A stretch of DNA of 64,000 bases from assembly GCA_002751075.1 (NCBI GenBank), contig NAOQ01000017.1, positions 144,262 to 208,261 of the forward strand, written 5' to 3'. The notes under the pieces were generated by a model that saw only the letters and a list, made by a program, of their open reading frames with translations, searched no databases and was not told the DNA's origin. Every line of letters begins with the position of its first letter. The stretch's first letter is position 1. Both the position numbers and the translations under genes were made by a program. Below are positions 53,300-64,000 of the stretch, piece after piece. Source of the DNA: Ichthyophonus hoferi (Eukaryota; Opisthokonta; Ichthyosporea; Ichthyophonida; Ichthyophonidae).

Positions 53300-53960
53300 A
53301 TTGATTTGTCAACACAAAAGTAGATAGCTAGCTAAAGAGCCATTCTAAAAAGGAAATGAATATAAATGTAAACCGCACTAGCCAATAAAGTCCCCGACCG
53401 CTCACACGTATGCGGCCCCTGGCACAGGTATATGCGGCAACCCCCCATGCTTGTGTATATGTAATGTACATTACCGTTATAGGCAAATACAAATATGTTT
53501 GTGACACAAAACTTTGCATTCAATTAATATTTGTTAAACAACATAATACATATTTATAATTATATAACACAATTGGTGACCCCGAAGCCTGTGGACAAGT
53601 CACTAGAACTGCCATAGTTTGCCATAGCTTCTATAAATTATCTCCATTTATATATAGTAGTAACAGACATAGCCCTTCTAGCCAAGACAGGATGGGAAAA
53701 TAGAAACTAATGGTAATATATCACTTAAATACTGCAAGTGAAATCAAAAGAGTTTGAAAGACAAGATTGGTTCTTCAGCTGATTAGGTCCCTCCTGGGCT
53801 CCAATGGCATTAAAGCTGAGATAGAGGAAGTGGAAGGATGTGAAAGACAGAAATTTCTAGAAGAATCAGAAAAGATATTGAATTTGAGTGACTGTAGAGC
53901 ACATATCCTGGGTACAAAGAGCTTGCAGTTTGGAACATATTGACCAAGGAGTAATCCTTC
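53300..53960 (+). mobile_element. Copia relic: LTR, primer-binding site and gag leader
   Basis: The LTR part (about 53300-53573) shares 'atatgtttgtgacacaaaac', 'tttgcattca' and 'tatttgttaaacaa' with 26630-26680. It ends before ATTGGTGACCCCGAAGCCTG (53571-53590), the same type of primer-binding region as at 26740. Weak gag-like coding remains follow to about 53960. It is a broken 5' end only, of the second copia family. It lies upstream of, and divergent from, the sugar-transporter gene. Confidence 0.6.
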
Positions 53961-54353
53961 AAAGGCTTGTACAACTTGTAGTTCATCTGATAAATACCAA
54001 ATATGATTCTCTCGTGTTCTAGATAGTTTGGAATATTTTAAAAAAGCCTAGGTAGTAATGTAGTCCTGACATATCATTTTCTATTCATATATTAAACGTG
54101 ATTACTGAAATACAGTAGATGTTGAGGTTTTCATTTAAAGGTTATAATGGCAACATCTTGTGGTATGCTCGAGACAGTCAAAATTCATGAGGTGCCTTAC
54201 AGGAATCAATTAAATCACAACTTGCTTATTGCAATAATTAAAAGAACAATCATTTTAAAAAAATTGTTGTTCATTGTATTATTTATCAAGACATAATTGT
54301 ATACAACACATACACGCTACAATAAAATATAAATGCCTACATGTGCTAGATAT

Positions 54354-54780
54354 TGTTAAAATAATATCTAATTAATTTGGTATTTCGTTAGATAGTTATA
54401 AGCTATAATCATTTAATGTTATTTTGTTGGCTGTTATTATTAGATATGTAGTCTGGAAAAAAGAGTTAATACAATCCATTCGTGTGGAACGGCAATCCAA
54501 GATGATTGATCAAAATTGAATCAGCCAATGGCAGAGATTCCGCGACTATATTATAGGCCATTTCAGATCGTATGTTTTAGGATCCAGATAAGATAACTCA
54601 ATAGGCTTCGCGTAAGACAAGTTTTGCTGACTTGTTTACTATTAAAAATATTTATTAGCACATCTATACTCCATATACGCAAAGAGATATCTTAAAACGC
54701 CCCCTAATTTGGCATTACCTCTCCTTCTAAACGAATATAGGTCACAGAGACGATCTTACTACCACTTAATATCGTCGACA
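54354..54780 (+). mobile_element. Solo copia LTR with 5-bp target-site duplication
   Basis: A 427-bp LTR runs from TGTTAAAATAATATC to TATCGTCGACA and is flanked on both sides by GATAT (54349-54353 and 54781-54785). It aligns throughout with the LTRs at 13220-13692 and 14050-14572 (minus strand) and with 18471-18734, sharing 'tatgtagtctggaaaa', 'gcgactatatta', 'aagacaagttttg' and 'ccttctaaacgaatatag'. Known process: recombination between the two LTRs removes the internal region and leaves a solo LTR inside an intact duplication. Confidence 0.8.
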
Positions 54781-54785
54781 GATAT

Positions 54786-55057
54786 TATTGATCGTATATA
54801 GGACGTATTCAAAAATATTATTTAGATTATTTATTCAATGCTTACATAGGATTACGGGTCTTCAGGTATGTATATTTTATGCTAGGTAATTTTAGACAAA
54901 TCATTCAATATATATGTAACTTGTAAAGTGAATCAAAACGGAGCAGATTTTCTGTGCTTGTCTATCCAAATATATCGTTGGAAGTAGGGTCAAGATCAAT
55001 GTCCGGGGGGAGTGGGGTCTCGTCAGGTATATTCGTTGACATATACACTAGTACCGG
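54786..55057. other. Short intergenic spacer
   Basis: AT-rich DNA between the solo LTR and the inverted-repeat element. It includes a short G run (ggggggagtgggg, near 55004-55016). Nothing else recognised. Confidence 0.4.
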
Positions 55058-55381
55058 TCTGTTCTATATAAGTGTGTGTACGGAATATAAGTAAGATAGG
55101 AACATCGCACTGCTAGTATTGGTCTACTTAATTGGTAGTAATGACCTTTATATGAAGTTCATTACTTTAGCGGTGCGACACTTATTATTAGATACTTTTA
55201 TCACAGTTAAAATTTTAGCGCTTACATATAGACATTCATAGTGATTTGCCCAAAATTTATCCTAGGTATTTCATTTTAATGCGCGTTAAACAATAATAGA
55301 TAATAGGAAACCAATCTAGGTTTAAGTGTTCGAGTATCTAGTGCTCTGCATGCATTGGTTAAACCCTATACTAGCTAGCGT

Positions 55382-55635
55382 GCAGGTAAAAATCAAGTGA
55401 AATAATATAGTAAGCGGTGCTAAGTTTGCATAAGAACATCCTATTACAAAGTGAAAATAAGATTAAAATCTAATACTTGGCTTAGTTGTTAGGACTATAT
55501 AAGTGAGTGCAGGTGAAAATCAAGTGAAATAATCTAGTAAGCGGTGCTAAGTTTACAATAAGAACATGCTATTGTAAAGTGGAAATAAGATTTAAGTCCA
55601 CTTAGATTGTCTGTTAGGACTATTACAGGTAACTG
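55382..55635 (+). repeat. 127-bp tandem duplication in the left inverted repeat
   Basis: Two adjacent copies (55382-55508 and 55509-55635), each starting gcaggt.aaaatcaagtgaa and ending near gttaggactat. The matching right arm has only one copy, so the duplication arose after the arms formed. Confidence 0.85.
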
Positions 55636-55773
55636 CCGACCAGTCACTTCAACTGCAACTATATAACCAAATCAAGTCTGCATCAAGGACCAGAAAATTT
55701 AAATGCAAATAAATGTTGCTTAAATTCAGTAAAAATATTTATTATTTGTTGTTAAGGTATAATTAGAACCTGA

Positions 55774-55971
55774 ATGTCGGGTTCTTCTGAAGATGATATT
55801 TTACCAAAACGCAAACTAATACTTATTCTCATCACCTGTACCTGTTCTGTAAGAACCGATAAGAAAGCGAGAATTACGTTTCACTCCGACTCTGAAGAAT
55901 TTATCACTTCCGAAATCAATTTTCCCGACGAGAAACCATTCCCGCTGAATATCGATCTTGACTACCTCTAA
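55774..55971 (+). CDS. Small open frame in the inverted-repeat element
   Basis: A 65-codon frame starting MSGSSEDDILPKRKL and rich in acidic residues. A second open stretch in another frame follows at once (about 55964-56131) and reads NDIFELTRSEDLTHFDPLYD, then GRGKLFIVGRKYNSHLLI. The 'RGK-L-hydrophobic-G-Y' pattern loosely recalls the start of a FLYWCH/WRKY-type zinc finger of the kind carried by MULE transposases, but the later Cys/His ligands are not visible. It may be the N-terminus of a lost transposase, with an intron or a frame change between the two parts. No firm identification. Confidence 0.3.
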   Translation: MSGSSEDDILPKRKLILILITCTCSVRTDKKARITFHSDSEEFITSEINFPDEKPFPLNIDLDYL

Positions 55972-56772
55972 CGATATATTTGAATTGACACGTTCAGAGG
56001 ATCTAACCCATTTCGATCCACTTTACGACAAGATTGGTGTCGGACGCGGTAAACTCTTCATAGTCGGAAGGAAATATAACTCACACCTACTTATTGATTC
56101 TTACGGAACAAGCACGTGCAATGAGAGTTAGCAATAGTCGGTAAAATATGTTGTCTTCAGAAGAACTTGTCACTCGGGTTCTTGCCATACCTCACTAATA
56201 AAAAAGGGAATTTTTTAGTATGTGTTTAAGCAGCATTTATTTGTGTTTAGAAATTCCGGTTTTTGAGGGCAGACTAGATATTTGGTTATATACTTACGAT
56301 CCAAGTGACTGGCCAGCAGTTACTTAATGTAGTCTGAGCAACTAAGACTAAGCTAAGTATTGGATTTTAATCCTATTTCCACTTGGTAATAGGATGTTCC
56401 TATGTAAATTTACCACCTCCTACTATATTATTTCACTTGAGTTTTACCTATGCGCCAGTATGAGATTTAACCAATGCATACAGAGCATCAGCTAATATAC
56501 TACAACACTTAACTTAAAACTAGATTGGTGCTACTATTTATTATGGTTTACCATGCATTAAAATGAAATACCTAGGATAAACTTCGGATAAACCACTGTG
56601 AATGTCAATATATGAGATTAAGTTTTAACTGCGATCAAAATATCTAATAATAGTGCCGCACCGCTAAGGTAATGGGCTTTACGTAAAGTTCATTACCACC
56701 AATTAACTAAACCCATATTCTCAGTTGTACAGTATTTCTAACATATTCATATTCTGCGCACACATATAATAC

Positions 56773-59700
56773 CTTTATAAAGCACACAACATATGCCGAT
56801 ATTAATGTAATGTGAAAAGAAAAAAATCACGGCGTGTGAATGTGGCACTTAACAGGCTGTTATAGTATTCCTGCTTTAAATTAGATGTGTATTTCTACTA
56901 AAACTAATTCAAAGAGAAGAAAAGCACATTATGACGGGCTAATAGAGAACATCTAAGAACATTTCACCACTAGGACAGTTAGAAAAGCGTACAAGGGTAT
57001 ATACACATGGATCATCACCAAGATAATTCCATGGGCTCTTTAAAAAATGATACTACAGAATTACAAGTAAATACTTTCCTGGCTCTATGTAGCATGCTAT
57101 TGTAAATGTAATATATCTTGAATCTATTCTCCCTACCTAAGTTTTCAACATCCCGTTTAGGATGAAGTACTAAATTAGTAGAAAAACCAAGTTAACCCTT
57201 TTATTTTTTATTTAATCGTTTACGCCGTGATTAAGAACCTTGTTCAACAGTTTTTATACACCTACTAGGCTTTTTAACTAAATGTTTCATTTGTTCAGGC
57301 ATCTACAATATATGGACATGATTGATAATACTCTAACCTTGTTGGCCGTGGACTTAGTTCGATATTTATTGATTTTTCGCTAAATATTGAAGCATTATTT
57401 CATGACTGCTCTGAATCGCTTATGTGTGTTATTGTAATAAACTAATGCCTCCTAAATTTAGCTTATGTGTGTGCAACAATATTATATAATTGTATATAAT
57501 ATTTTATGTTTTATTTACTTATAAGAAAGTTGTAAAGATTCAACTATTCCAATTTCAAGAGTACTAAGCTCCATGATAACGCGGTATCGTAGTGTGCGAT
57601 TTCGCATTGGTCCAAACCTTGCGAATCCCGTGATAGTATCGAATTAGCTCAGAATGTGATCGTAAATATTTTTTGCAGTCGTAGCACGTGCTTATTATGT
57701 AGCCAAGGCATTCAAGAGGAATCTTCAAACTATCCATATATGCTAAATCAAATTGTGCAAAAATGGAGGCATGACTGGCTTCTATGTGTAAATGCACAGT
57801 TTATGCACTTGGGAAAATCCTATAAATATTTGAACCTGCCGTTGATTTTGCTTGAAAACGAAGCATGTGGCAGTTGTTGAGTTTCACCATTAACTATCTT
57901 GGAGCTGTCAGATAAAATATAGGCATATGATTGTACAATACTGCAATACTGAAAAATTGTGTTGTATGGTCTGCAAGACAATAGTTTATTTGTGTTCTAC
58001 TTCATTACCATCACCACCACACTATATAACACATTTGACCTACGTGCAGTTAAATCCGTTAAGTGAGGTTCCTATCAAACTACAATTTTGTATTCTAAAA
58101 ATTGAGATTCTTTACATATTTATATTAGTATACTAATTGTCATCAATATGTATCATGCTCATCATTTATAAATTCTATTGCATTGTTTATATAAAAATTA
58201 CCACAAAGCACAAGCTTTGATGGATTTCGTGTTCCTAAATGATCCAGCATTTATAGAAGGGTATGGAATTAATTAATTCTAATTCCAGAATATAATACAC
58301 AATTAGTTTACACGGATTATAGCCTAATCAATTTATTCGGAGCATAGGTATATTCATATTATTGTTTATATAATAATATTGTATTTTTTGCTACGAACAA
58401 AAGTTAATATCTACATATACAGATCTCTTCCTAGTTCTATTGCTTTCAAAAAAAAAAACGCCTATGCATAAGATACTAATTCTTATTTTAAATTTTTTTT
58501 TTTATGTAAATAAATGAAGTTATACTAAGGTATATCAAGAGCACTGGCTAACATAGTCATACTGTATTAGGAAACATGGTATGTTAAAAAGCGACAATAA
58601 TTAACAACTATTGGTGAACGAACAGCGTCCAGGGCATAGCCCGCATGCAATGATTGCTATTGCTTTTGGGTCAACCACAAGAATGTGTCTCAAATCCATT
58701 AAAGCCACGTGCAAATCCCGAAGCAGTTATACGACCACTTTTATCCGAAATACCGGCGAAGTATTATTTTCTTAACCTAGGTTGGCACAACCCACTAATG
58801 TATTGCGTTAACAATATGGTCATGAATATTGATAATTATATTTTAGACCACTGTACAACGGGATGGAACTTTGAAGGACTCTAAAATATTGTTATTGGTA
58901 TATGGGGCATAATGAATTGGGGTACTAATAGTGACATTCGGTAGCATAAGAACAAAGACATGTTCGATGCAAACATGACCAAGTAAAGCCAAATAATCTC
59001 ATGCAAACCAACAGCTTGCACCCATTATTTATACTATCCATATCTGCAGCTCTTTTATTCCCAAAACTAGTGTATGTATGTGATACAAGATTTATGGCTA
59101 AGACTACATAGACTGATAATAAACTAAAGTGTGTGAATATTTATATGCATTATTGTACATGAAATTAATTAAGTATTATTATATAATGGTATGAATAGTT
59201 GATCTGTACATATGTTCATAGCATAAATTTATATAAGAATATATAGATAGAGCAATGGAAAAATGCATGTGTCTGGATATGAAAGAGTAAAGTTTTATTG
59301 CTATCGACTATTAACAAAATAAATTTAATATATTTCAAATATGTACATCTACACCCACCTAACCTTCACCTGCTCATAATTATCACTGTTACAACGTTGG
59401 GCTTAAATGGAAAAAAAAAATAGCGATAAAACTCAATAAACATAGGTATGCTATAAGTGTTTGTGTGATGTATATATCTATATGGGCGTGACGGCATAGC
59501 ACATTTGTACACATGCACTAGCCAGGGCCCTAACTAAACTATAAAAATTATGCTTTCACAACCCGACAAGAAGGGTATTTGACAATAGATATGCAGCCGG
59601 GTGGCTAGCTATAGATCAACATGCCGACCAGTACATATCTACTAAGATATTGGCCAATGCCCCAAAATCTTGTATCTAAAAACCCCGACTAGTAAACATT

Positions 59701-61660
59701 TTTATGGCGCAATGAAATTATAGTGTTCATGGGACAACAGGGAAGGAGAGCCATTATTTGACCAGTACCATTGGACATTATGCAACATTAGAATCTTACT
59801 TACTACAAAGTATGCACGCTATTTAATGTTGATAACTGCAGTCCTAAATACAACTTTCCCATAGGTGAACGAATACTTAGATTGGCCCAATGAACTTAGT
59901 CGATAAGACCGTTTAGATTACCCTGACTGGCTGTATCGAAACGACATTATATCCTTATATTGATTTAATTAAAAACTTTTCTCGTGGTACTAATAATTAC
60001 ATAGTATTACAAAATCATTTGATACACTTAGTTCTTTTGATTTCAAATGTTGGGTTTTACTACGAAGAAGAATCCGGTTCGGACAAAAACTAATCTATAT
60101 ACATTATGTCTTAGTTGTTGCAACCACATACAAGCAGAACTTTGTGCGTGTAGATCAGTGATTCGATGCATGAATATATTTATATTATTCCATTGGTTAA
60201 CATTAAAAATAATTCATTTTATTGGTTACAGAGATTCCATCTTCAAGTATAATTCTCGATCATATGTTATATGATGTGATGCACAATAAATACTTCCTGT
60301 AGAGTGGTGGAGCTATTAACATTATTAAGCAAAACTATCGATTATTGTAATTTTTTGTATATAATCCAAAAATTTAGGTGTAATAATACTTTAAACTCTA
60401 TTTCCTTATCATTACTCGCCTATGTTTATAATGATAACGCTATGAATGTAAGAAGGGAAATTAGGTTTTTGTGATCATATTGTACTGGCGAATTCAATCA
60501 CGTTCTGTTATATTCAGCAATATTCTCCTTGTACTTGAAATCGTGTAGTTGCTAATTTTTAACAGAAATTGCAATTACTTGACGATGAAAACTATTTTGA
60601 ACAAATGACAATTATTCTTTTTTCTTTTATTTTTGAGATTAAAAAATACTTTGGATCGCAATCTTAGAATGGTTTTCACCTAGTAAAACATAATTTTGGA
60701 TGTTAAACAATTGGATGGCTAATTACGATCAATTAACACCGAGCTAAAATAGTTATAATAACATTTTATTATTAATCTAATCAACATGGAAAAATAGTAA
60801 TCTGTCATTTTAGCGCTCACTTTCTTAAAATACCGGTTGGAAAATCAAAATCGCACCAATTAATTCCTTTCTCTCACGATCCCTTTCACACAGATTTGAG
60901 GAAAGTCCCGAGTCTACCTACCTGACTACTGAAGTGGGGAAATTATTTTGTATTTGCGAGGTTCTCCCTGTCTATCTTTCTATGGTCATTCTAAATGAGA
61001 AGCAGCACAGCAAGCGTTCTCACACGCTAAATATATACATACTTGTCAACTCGATGTAAATTTTATTGCTTATCATTAAAAATCTAAAACTTGAGGAATC
61101 TAACCCTCTTAAGGTCAACTGGAGAGACGATGCAAAATGAACGTCAGTTTTCGATATTATTTTGCAATTAATCATGGATTGGTGTTTTTTGACGCGTTTT
61201 AATCGCAATACTTTATTCTTAATCCAAAAAACACTAGTGCTAGTAATTAAGTATTGAGATGATCAAATACTTACAGTGCTGGCTATATTATCGACAACTT
61301 CAGAGTGTTTGCTTTTGAAAGGGCATATAGAATTCTACATTATTTGATAAACATTGTAAATATACTCACAAAACTTGAAACGAACGACTCATATGATTTA
61401 AAACCAATGACAGAGCCTTACAAATATTGGAGCTATTATGCAATGTGGAAGTAAAATTAGTGTGACTTTAATATACAGCCAATAAACAAACCCTTTGGCT
61501 AGTTAACAGTATATCAGTTGTGGCAACAAACATAGTGTACCTCGCATGAATACTAGAGACGTGGTTACATTTTAATAATATTGTATGACTAAACATTCTT
61601 CTCACAACTTGGGTATCACATAGTAAGATATATTTAGTTGCATGCTAACTTAATAGGTAC
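56773..61660. other. Gene-poor AT-rich region
   Basis: No gene can be supported. Two open stretches deserve mention but stay unassigned: the minus-strand frame 57797-57564, with a single degenerate C2H2-finger-like piece (CYDCKKYLRSHSELI), and the plus-strand frame 58654-58884 (76 codons, no known motif). No tRNA, rRNA or snRNA was recognised. Confidence 0.45.
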
Positions 61661-61666
61661 CATTTT

Positions 61667-61794
61667 ATACGACTGGGAACCCCATACATACGTGAAGTGT
61701 GAAGGTTGCGGCACATGGCCTTCTTAAGAGAAGGGTAGTATGAGCGCGATCCGCAGTCAGGACTGGGAGTCGTATTCCTCCTTTCACTGAGGAA
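61667..61794. ncRNA. Candidate structured RNA (strand unknown)
   Basis: Compact set of perfect stems in an otherwise AT-rich spacer: ATACGACT (61667-61674) pairs with AGTCGTAT (61768-61775); inside it TGCGG (61707-61711) pairs with CCGCA (61751-61755); inside that CCTTCT (61719-61724) pairs with AGAAGG (61729-61734) across a TAAG tetraloop. Next to it TTCCTC (61775-61780) pairs with GAGGAA (61789-61794), sharing base 61775 with the outer stem. The block is clearly richer in G+C than its surroundings. It matches no RNA family I recognise: a tRNA, 5S and U1-U6 were considered and do not fit. It could be an ncRNA, a relic, or chance pairing. Confidence 0.3.
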
Positions 61795-61854
61795 AACGTG
61801 CATGATAATAAATAATGAAAACTCATAATCAACAATGAGAAGAATCTGGCTCAA

Positions 61855-62853
61855 ATGGGTAAATAATACCCATTTATTTTCTGTTACTTAAAATATTGGA
61901 AAAAATAATACGACGAGCCGGCTTTGGCTTAGACCCAATTAGGATAGATCTTGCTTTAGTAAAGATCCACCATTAATCTGTAGGCCATTAAAAGCAATAT
62001 TATTGGCAAGAAAGTTTGTGACGCCAATAAGCATCTAGATGTCATACCAGTGCTTGGACTACAAAGAACGTGAGAACGGTGACGTCATATCGCCAATTAT
62101 TTTCTATTTCTGTGGGTTAAACCCGAATATTTGACTTAACCAGAATGTTCCATTAACAAGGCTATAGAAATGACATAAAATGTTATAAGTTTAGAGCTAG
62201 TTCCAAGGGTCTAGGTATATTGGTCAGAAGAGAATATTTTATAAAATATTTTTACAATTGGTTAGAAGAATATTAGTAAGGTTAAAAAGGTAGGAAATAC
62301 CAAAATACATTTTCTCTATCATACAATAATACTGATGGTCAATCTACTGATATATTGAAACTGGGTTCAAAGCTATTATCCAAATATAGAAGATAAAGTT
62401 CAATGCTTATTTTGTTGGAGAGATATTTTCCGTTAGCTCTAAATAACAGATATTGTGGTGCTGCAACTTCACAGCTTTTGAATTTTTTGTTTTCATTCTC
62501 CATTACGTTGATGGGAAAAATATGTACATGACATAGCATGAATGCGATATCAAGATCCATTCAGTATAATCCAATGTCACCATCACTTAACCGCCAAAAA
62601 TATACTAAGCCAATGGGAACATGGGTTAGACTAACATTCCACTTTGTTTGCATACTCCCATTGGTTGAATATTATAAAACAAATCAGTCTAATAATTATG
62701 GTGATAGCGAGACTATAAATGAACAGTAGTCAAATGTAGAAAGCACATAAAATGATTAGTTTTTCTTTGGGAATATTAAAGGTTAAACATAACCGTAGCC
62801 GGTATTTCGAGTAGTATTAGTAAGTCTAAAGGGTTTTTTAAATAAATTTCAAC
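61855..62853. other. Upstream region of the UNC93-like gene
   Basis: No supported gene to the left. The right part is the probable promoter, with CCAAT-type motifs in both orientations (ccaatggg near 62610 and cccattgg near 62646) and a TATA-like attataaaac near 62671, about 175 bp before the start codon. Confidence 0.4.
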
Positions 62854-64000
62854 ATGGTGTTCTCTGCTTTAAGTTCCCGTTGGCAGAAGATGAAAGACGG
62901 ATACTCATCCGGACTTACACAAATTATTATTGTTGCCTGGATTGCCTTCTGCTGCCCAGGCATCTTCAACGCCCTGACCGGCCTGGGAGGTGCTGGATCT
63001 AGCAACCCTACAGTTGCTAATGATGCCAACACGGCCCTTTACTCCACCTTTGCGGTCTTTGGATACTTTGGAGGCTTGTTCTTTAACATTTTTGGTAACC
63101 GCATTCTGATGGGAGGAGGAGGATTAACTTATTGCTTCTATGCTGTATGCCAATATGTAAGTGTACCATAACTCTAGGGTTAGAATGTTTCTCGCGAATT
63201 TTTCAACGTGCCCTCTTTACTTTTGTGCTTTCTTTTTATCCCTCCCTGATGCCCTAATGCCCTAATGCCCTAATGCCCTGATGCCCCTATTCAATTTATT
63301 TTTGAGTTGGTTAAATGTGCAGGCCTTCTACATTCGTATATACTATTTCCGTAGGCCCTCTATATTTAACATTCTTTCCCTTCACTTCAGGTTGCTGGTG
63401 TTAAACCACAGTATGAGTGGCTAGGTATTTTCTCTGGAGGCGTTTTAGGCGTCGGTGCAGGTTTGTTCTGGACCGCTCAAGGAGCTATGATGATGGCCTA
63501 TGCCACTCCAGAAAAAAAGGGTACTTATATTGCCATTTTTTGGATTATTTTCAACTTAGGTGGTCTGTTTGGCGGCCTTCTTTCCTTTGGTCTCAACTTT
63601 AACAATCCTAGTGGAAGAGCTACTCCATCGTCCTATTTCACTTTTGCTGCTCTGATGCTCCTTGGCTCCGTATTAGCTTTTGCTCTTTTGCTTCCCCCTA
63701 GCATGGTGAAGCGTGAGGATGGATTCCCCGTCAACTTTGCTAAGCACACTGGACCAATTGCTGAGTTAAAGAACGTTTTTCTTATGTTCCTTAATGTTAA
63801 CATGCTTCTGCTGATTCCATTGTTCCTTGCATCCAATTGGTTTTATACATATCAATTTGATGCTGTCAATGGTGGGCTTTTCACCTCTCGTTCTCGTGGT
63901 CTTAACTCTGCTGTCTATTGGGGGGCTCAAATGTTTGGCGCCTGGTGGTTTGGGCAACTTTTCCTGGATAATGTTTCCATGAACAAGCGTCAGAGAGCTA
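62854..64000 (+). CDS. UNC93-like (DUF895) MFS-fold membrane protein, 5' part
   Basis: First 304 residues of a fungal UNC93-like protein, cut by the window end. Exons: 62854-63156 (101 codons) and 63391 to beyond 64000, joined in phase 0 (CQY-VAG). Hydrophobic segments: TQIIIVAWIAFCCPGIFNAL, ALYSTFAVFGYFGGLFFNIF, LTYCFYAVCQYVAGV, FSGGVLGVGAGLFWTAQG, GTYIAIFWIIFNLGGLFGGL, FTFAALMLLGSVLAFALLLP, and NVNMLLLIPLFLASNWFYTY. The family core 'GLFWTAQGAMMMAYATPEKK' followed by G.Y...FWI.FNLGG is clear, as is the small-residue GLGGAG near the first helix. The substrate of the fungal members is not known; animal relatives regulate K+ channels or traffic Toll-like receptors. The start ATG is the first in frame and follows an A/T-rich leader (ttcaac). 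Confidence 0.93.
63247..63286. repeat. 8-bp minisatellite (T(A/G)ATGCCC)5 in an intron
   Basis: Five tandem octamers (tgatgccc, three times taatgccc, tgatgccc) in intron 1 of the UNC93-like gene. The core ccctaa resembles a telomere unit, but the 8-bp period and intronic place argue against telomeric DNA. Confidence 0.9.

Larger units (their letters stand above)
55058..56772. mobile_element. DNA-transposon-like element with long terminal inverted repeats
   Basis: The left arm (about 55058-55676) and the right arm (about 56272-56772) are inverted copies over about 500 bp. They share, in inverse order, the 'aattggtrgtaatga', 'ttagcggtgcg.cac', 'cctaggtatttcattttaatg', 'caagtgaaataatatagta' and 'ccagtcactt' blocks, down to 'tatataaccaaat' at the inner edge. 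The left arm also has an internal tandem duplication of about 127 bp. The core of about 595 bp holds one small open frame, listed separately. Size and arm length fit a non-autonomous Mutator-like (MULE) element, but no transposase or target-site duplication could be fixed, so the family is tentative. Outer ends are uncertain by about 20 bp. Confidence 0.7.

Noticed and set aside
53328-53523. Two overlapping minus-strand frames of about 63 codons
   Set aside because: They are antisense to a copia LTR relic and show no domain.
55382-55635. CRISPR-like direct repeats
   Set aside because: Only two long copies with no spacers, inside a transposon arm of a eukaryotic genome.
58654-58884. 76-codon plus-strand frame as a gene
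   Set aside because: It is open from stop to stop but has no ATG near its start, no recognisable motif and no splice context; left as unassigned.
61668-61774. tRNA gene on either strand (7-bp end stem)
   Set aside because: The enclosed length is too long, there is no T-arm with a GTTCGANNC core, and no anticodon arm can be placed.
63247-63286. Telomeric repeat
   Set aside because: The period is 8 bp, there are only five copies, and it lies inside an intron.

Overview
The window looks like an AT-rich, intron-dense nuclear scaffold from a fungus, most likely an early-diverging (non-Dikarya) lineage. The main reasons are a fungal-type UNC93-like transporter, a GPI-type Ser/Thr-rich wall protein, short GT-AG introns, many decayed Ty1/copia elements, and a homologue of HROB, which I infer is lost in much of Dikarya. 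The species cannot be fixed from the sequence. Two runs of N (17245-18003 and 36243-36692) are assembly gaps.

Layout. 1-2400: decayed Ty1/copia pieces. 3064-12589 (minus): a 14-exon gene for a HROB/MCM8IP-like homologous-recombination OB-fold protein (about 656 aa), with an E2F-type site upstream at 12957-12968. 13220-14572 (minus): a small two-LTR relic. 16457-18197 (plus): a secreted, six-cysteine, Ser/Thr-repeat protein with a GPI-type tail, its repeat array lost in an assembly gap. 18471-27650: stacked Ty1/copia fossils of at least two families. 27901-48055 (plus): a 43-exon UTP10/HEATR1 gene (about 2196 aa) for a small-subunit processome scaffold. 49850-53072 (minus): a five-exon SLC35A-type nucleotide-sugar transporter that converges on UTP10. 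53300-54780: another copia LTR/leader relic and a clean solo LTR with a 5-bp target duplication. 55058-56772: a DNA-transposon-like element with terminal inverted repeats of about 500-600 bp. 56773-62853: gene-poor DNA holding one compact potential RNA structure (61667-61794). 62854-64000 (plus): the 5' part of an UNC93-like membrane protein that runs off the window.

The genes do not form a pathway. They cover recombination repair (HROB), ribosome biogenesis (UTP10), Golgi nucleotide-sugar supply (SLC35A-like) and the cell surface (GPI protein, UNC93-like). What they share is setting: each lies next to LTR or DNA-transposon debris, and introns and intergenic DNA are full of AT-rich microsatellites. 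Exon models were built by hand from homology, splice signals and phase continuity. In UTP10 and HROB every joined exon keeps one open frame, which strongly supports the models; the first coding exons of HROB and of the sugar transporter are the least certain parts.
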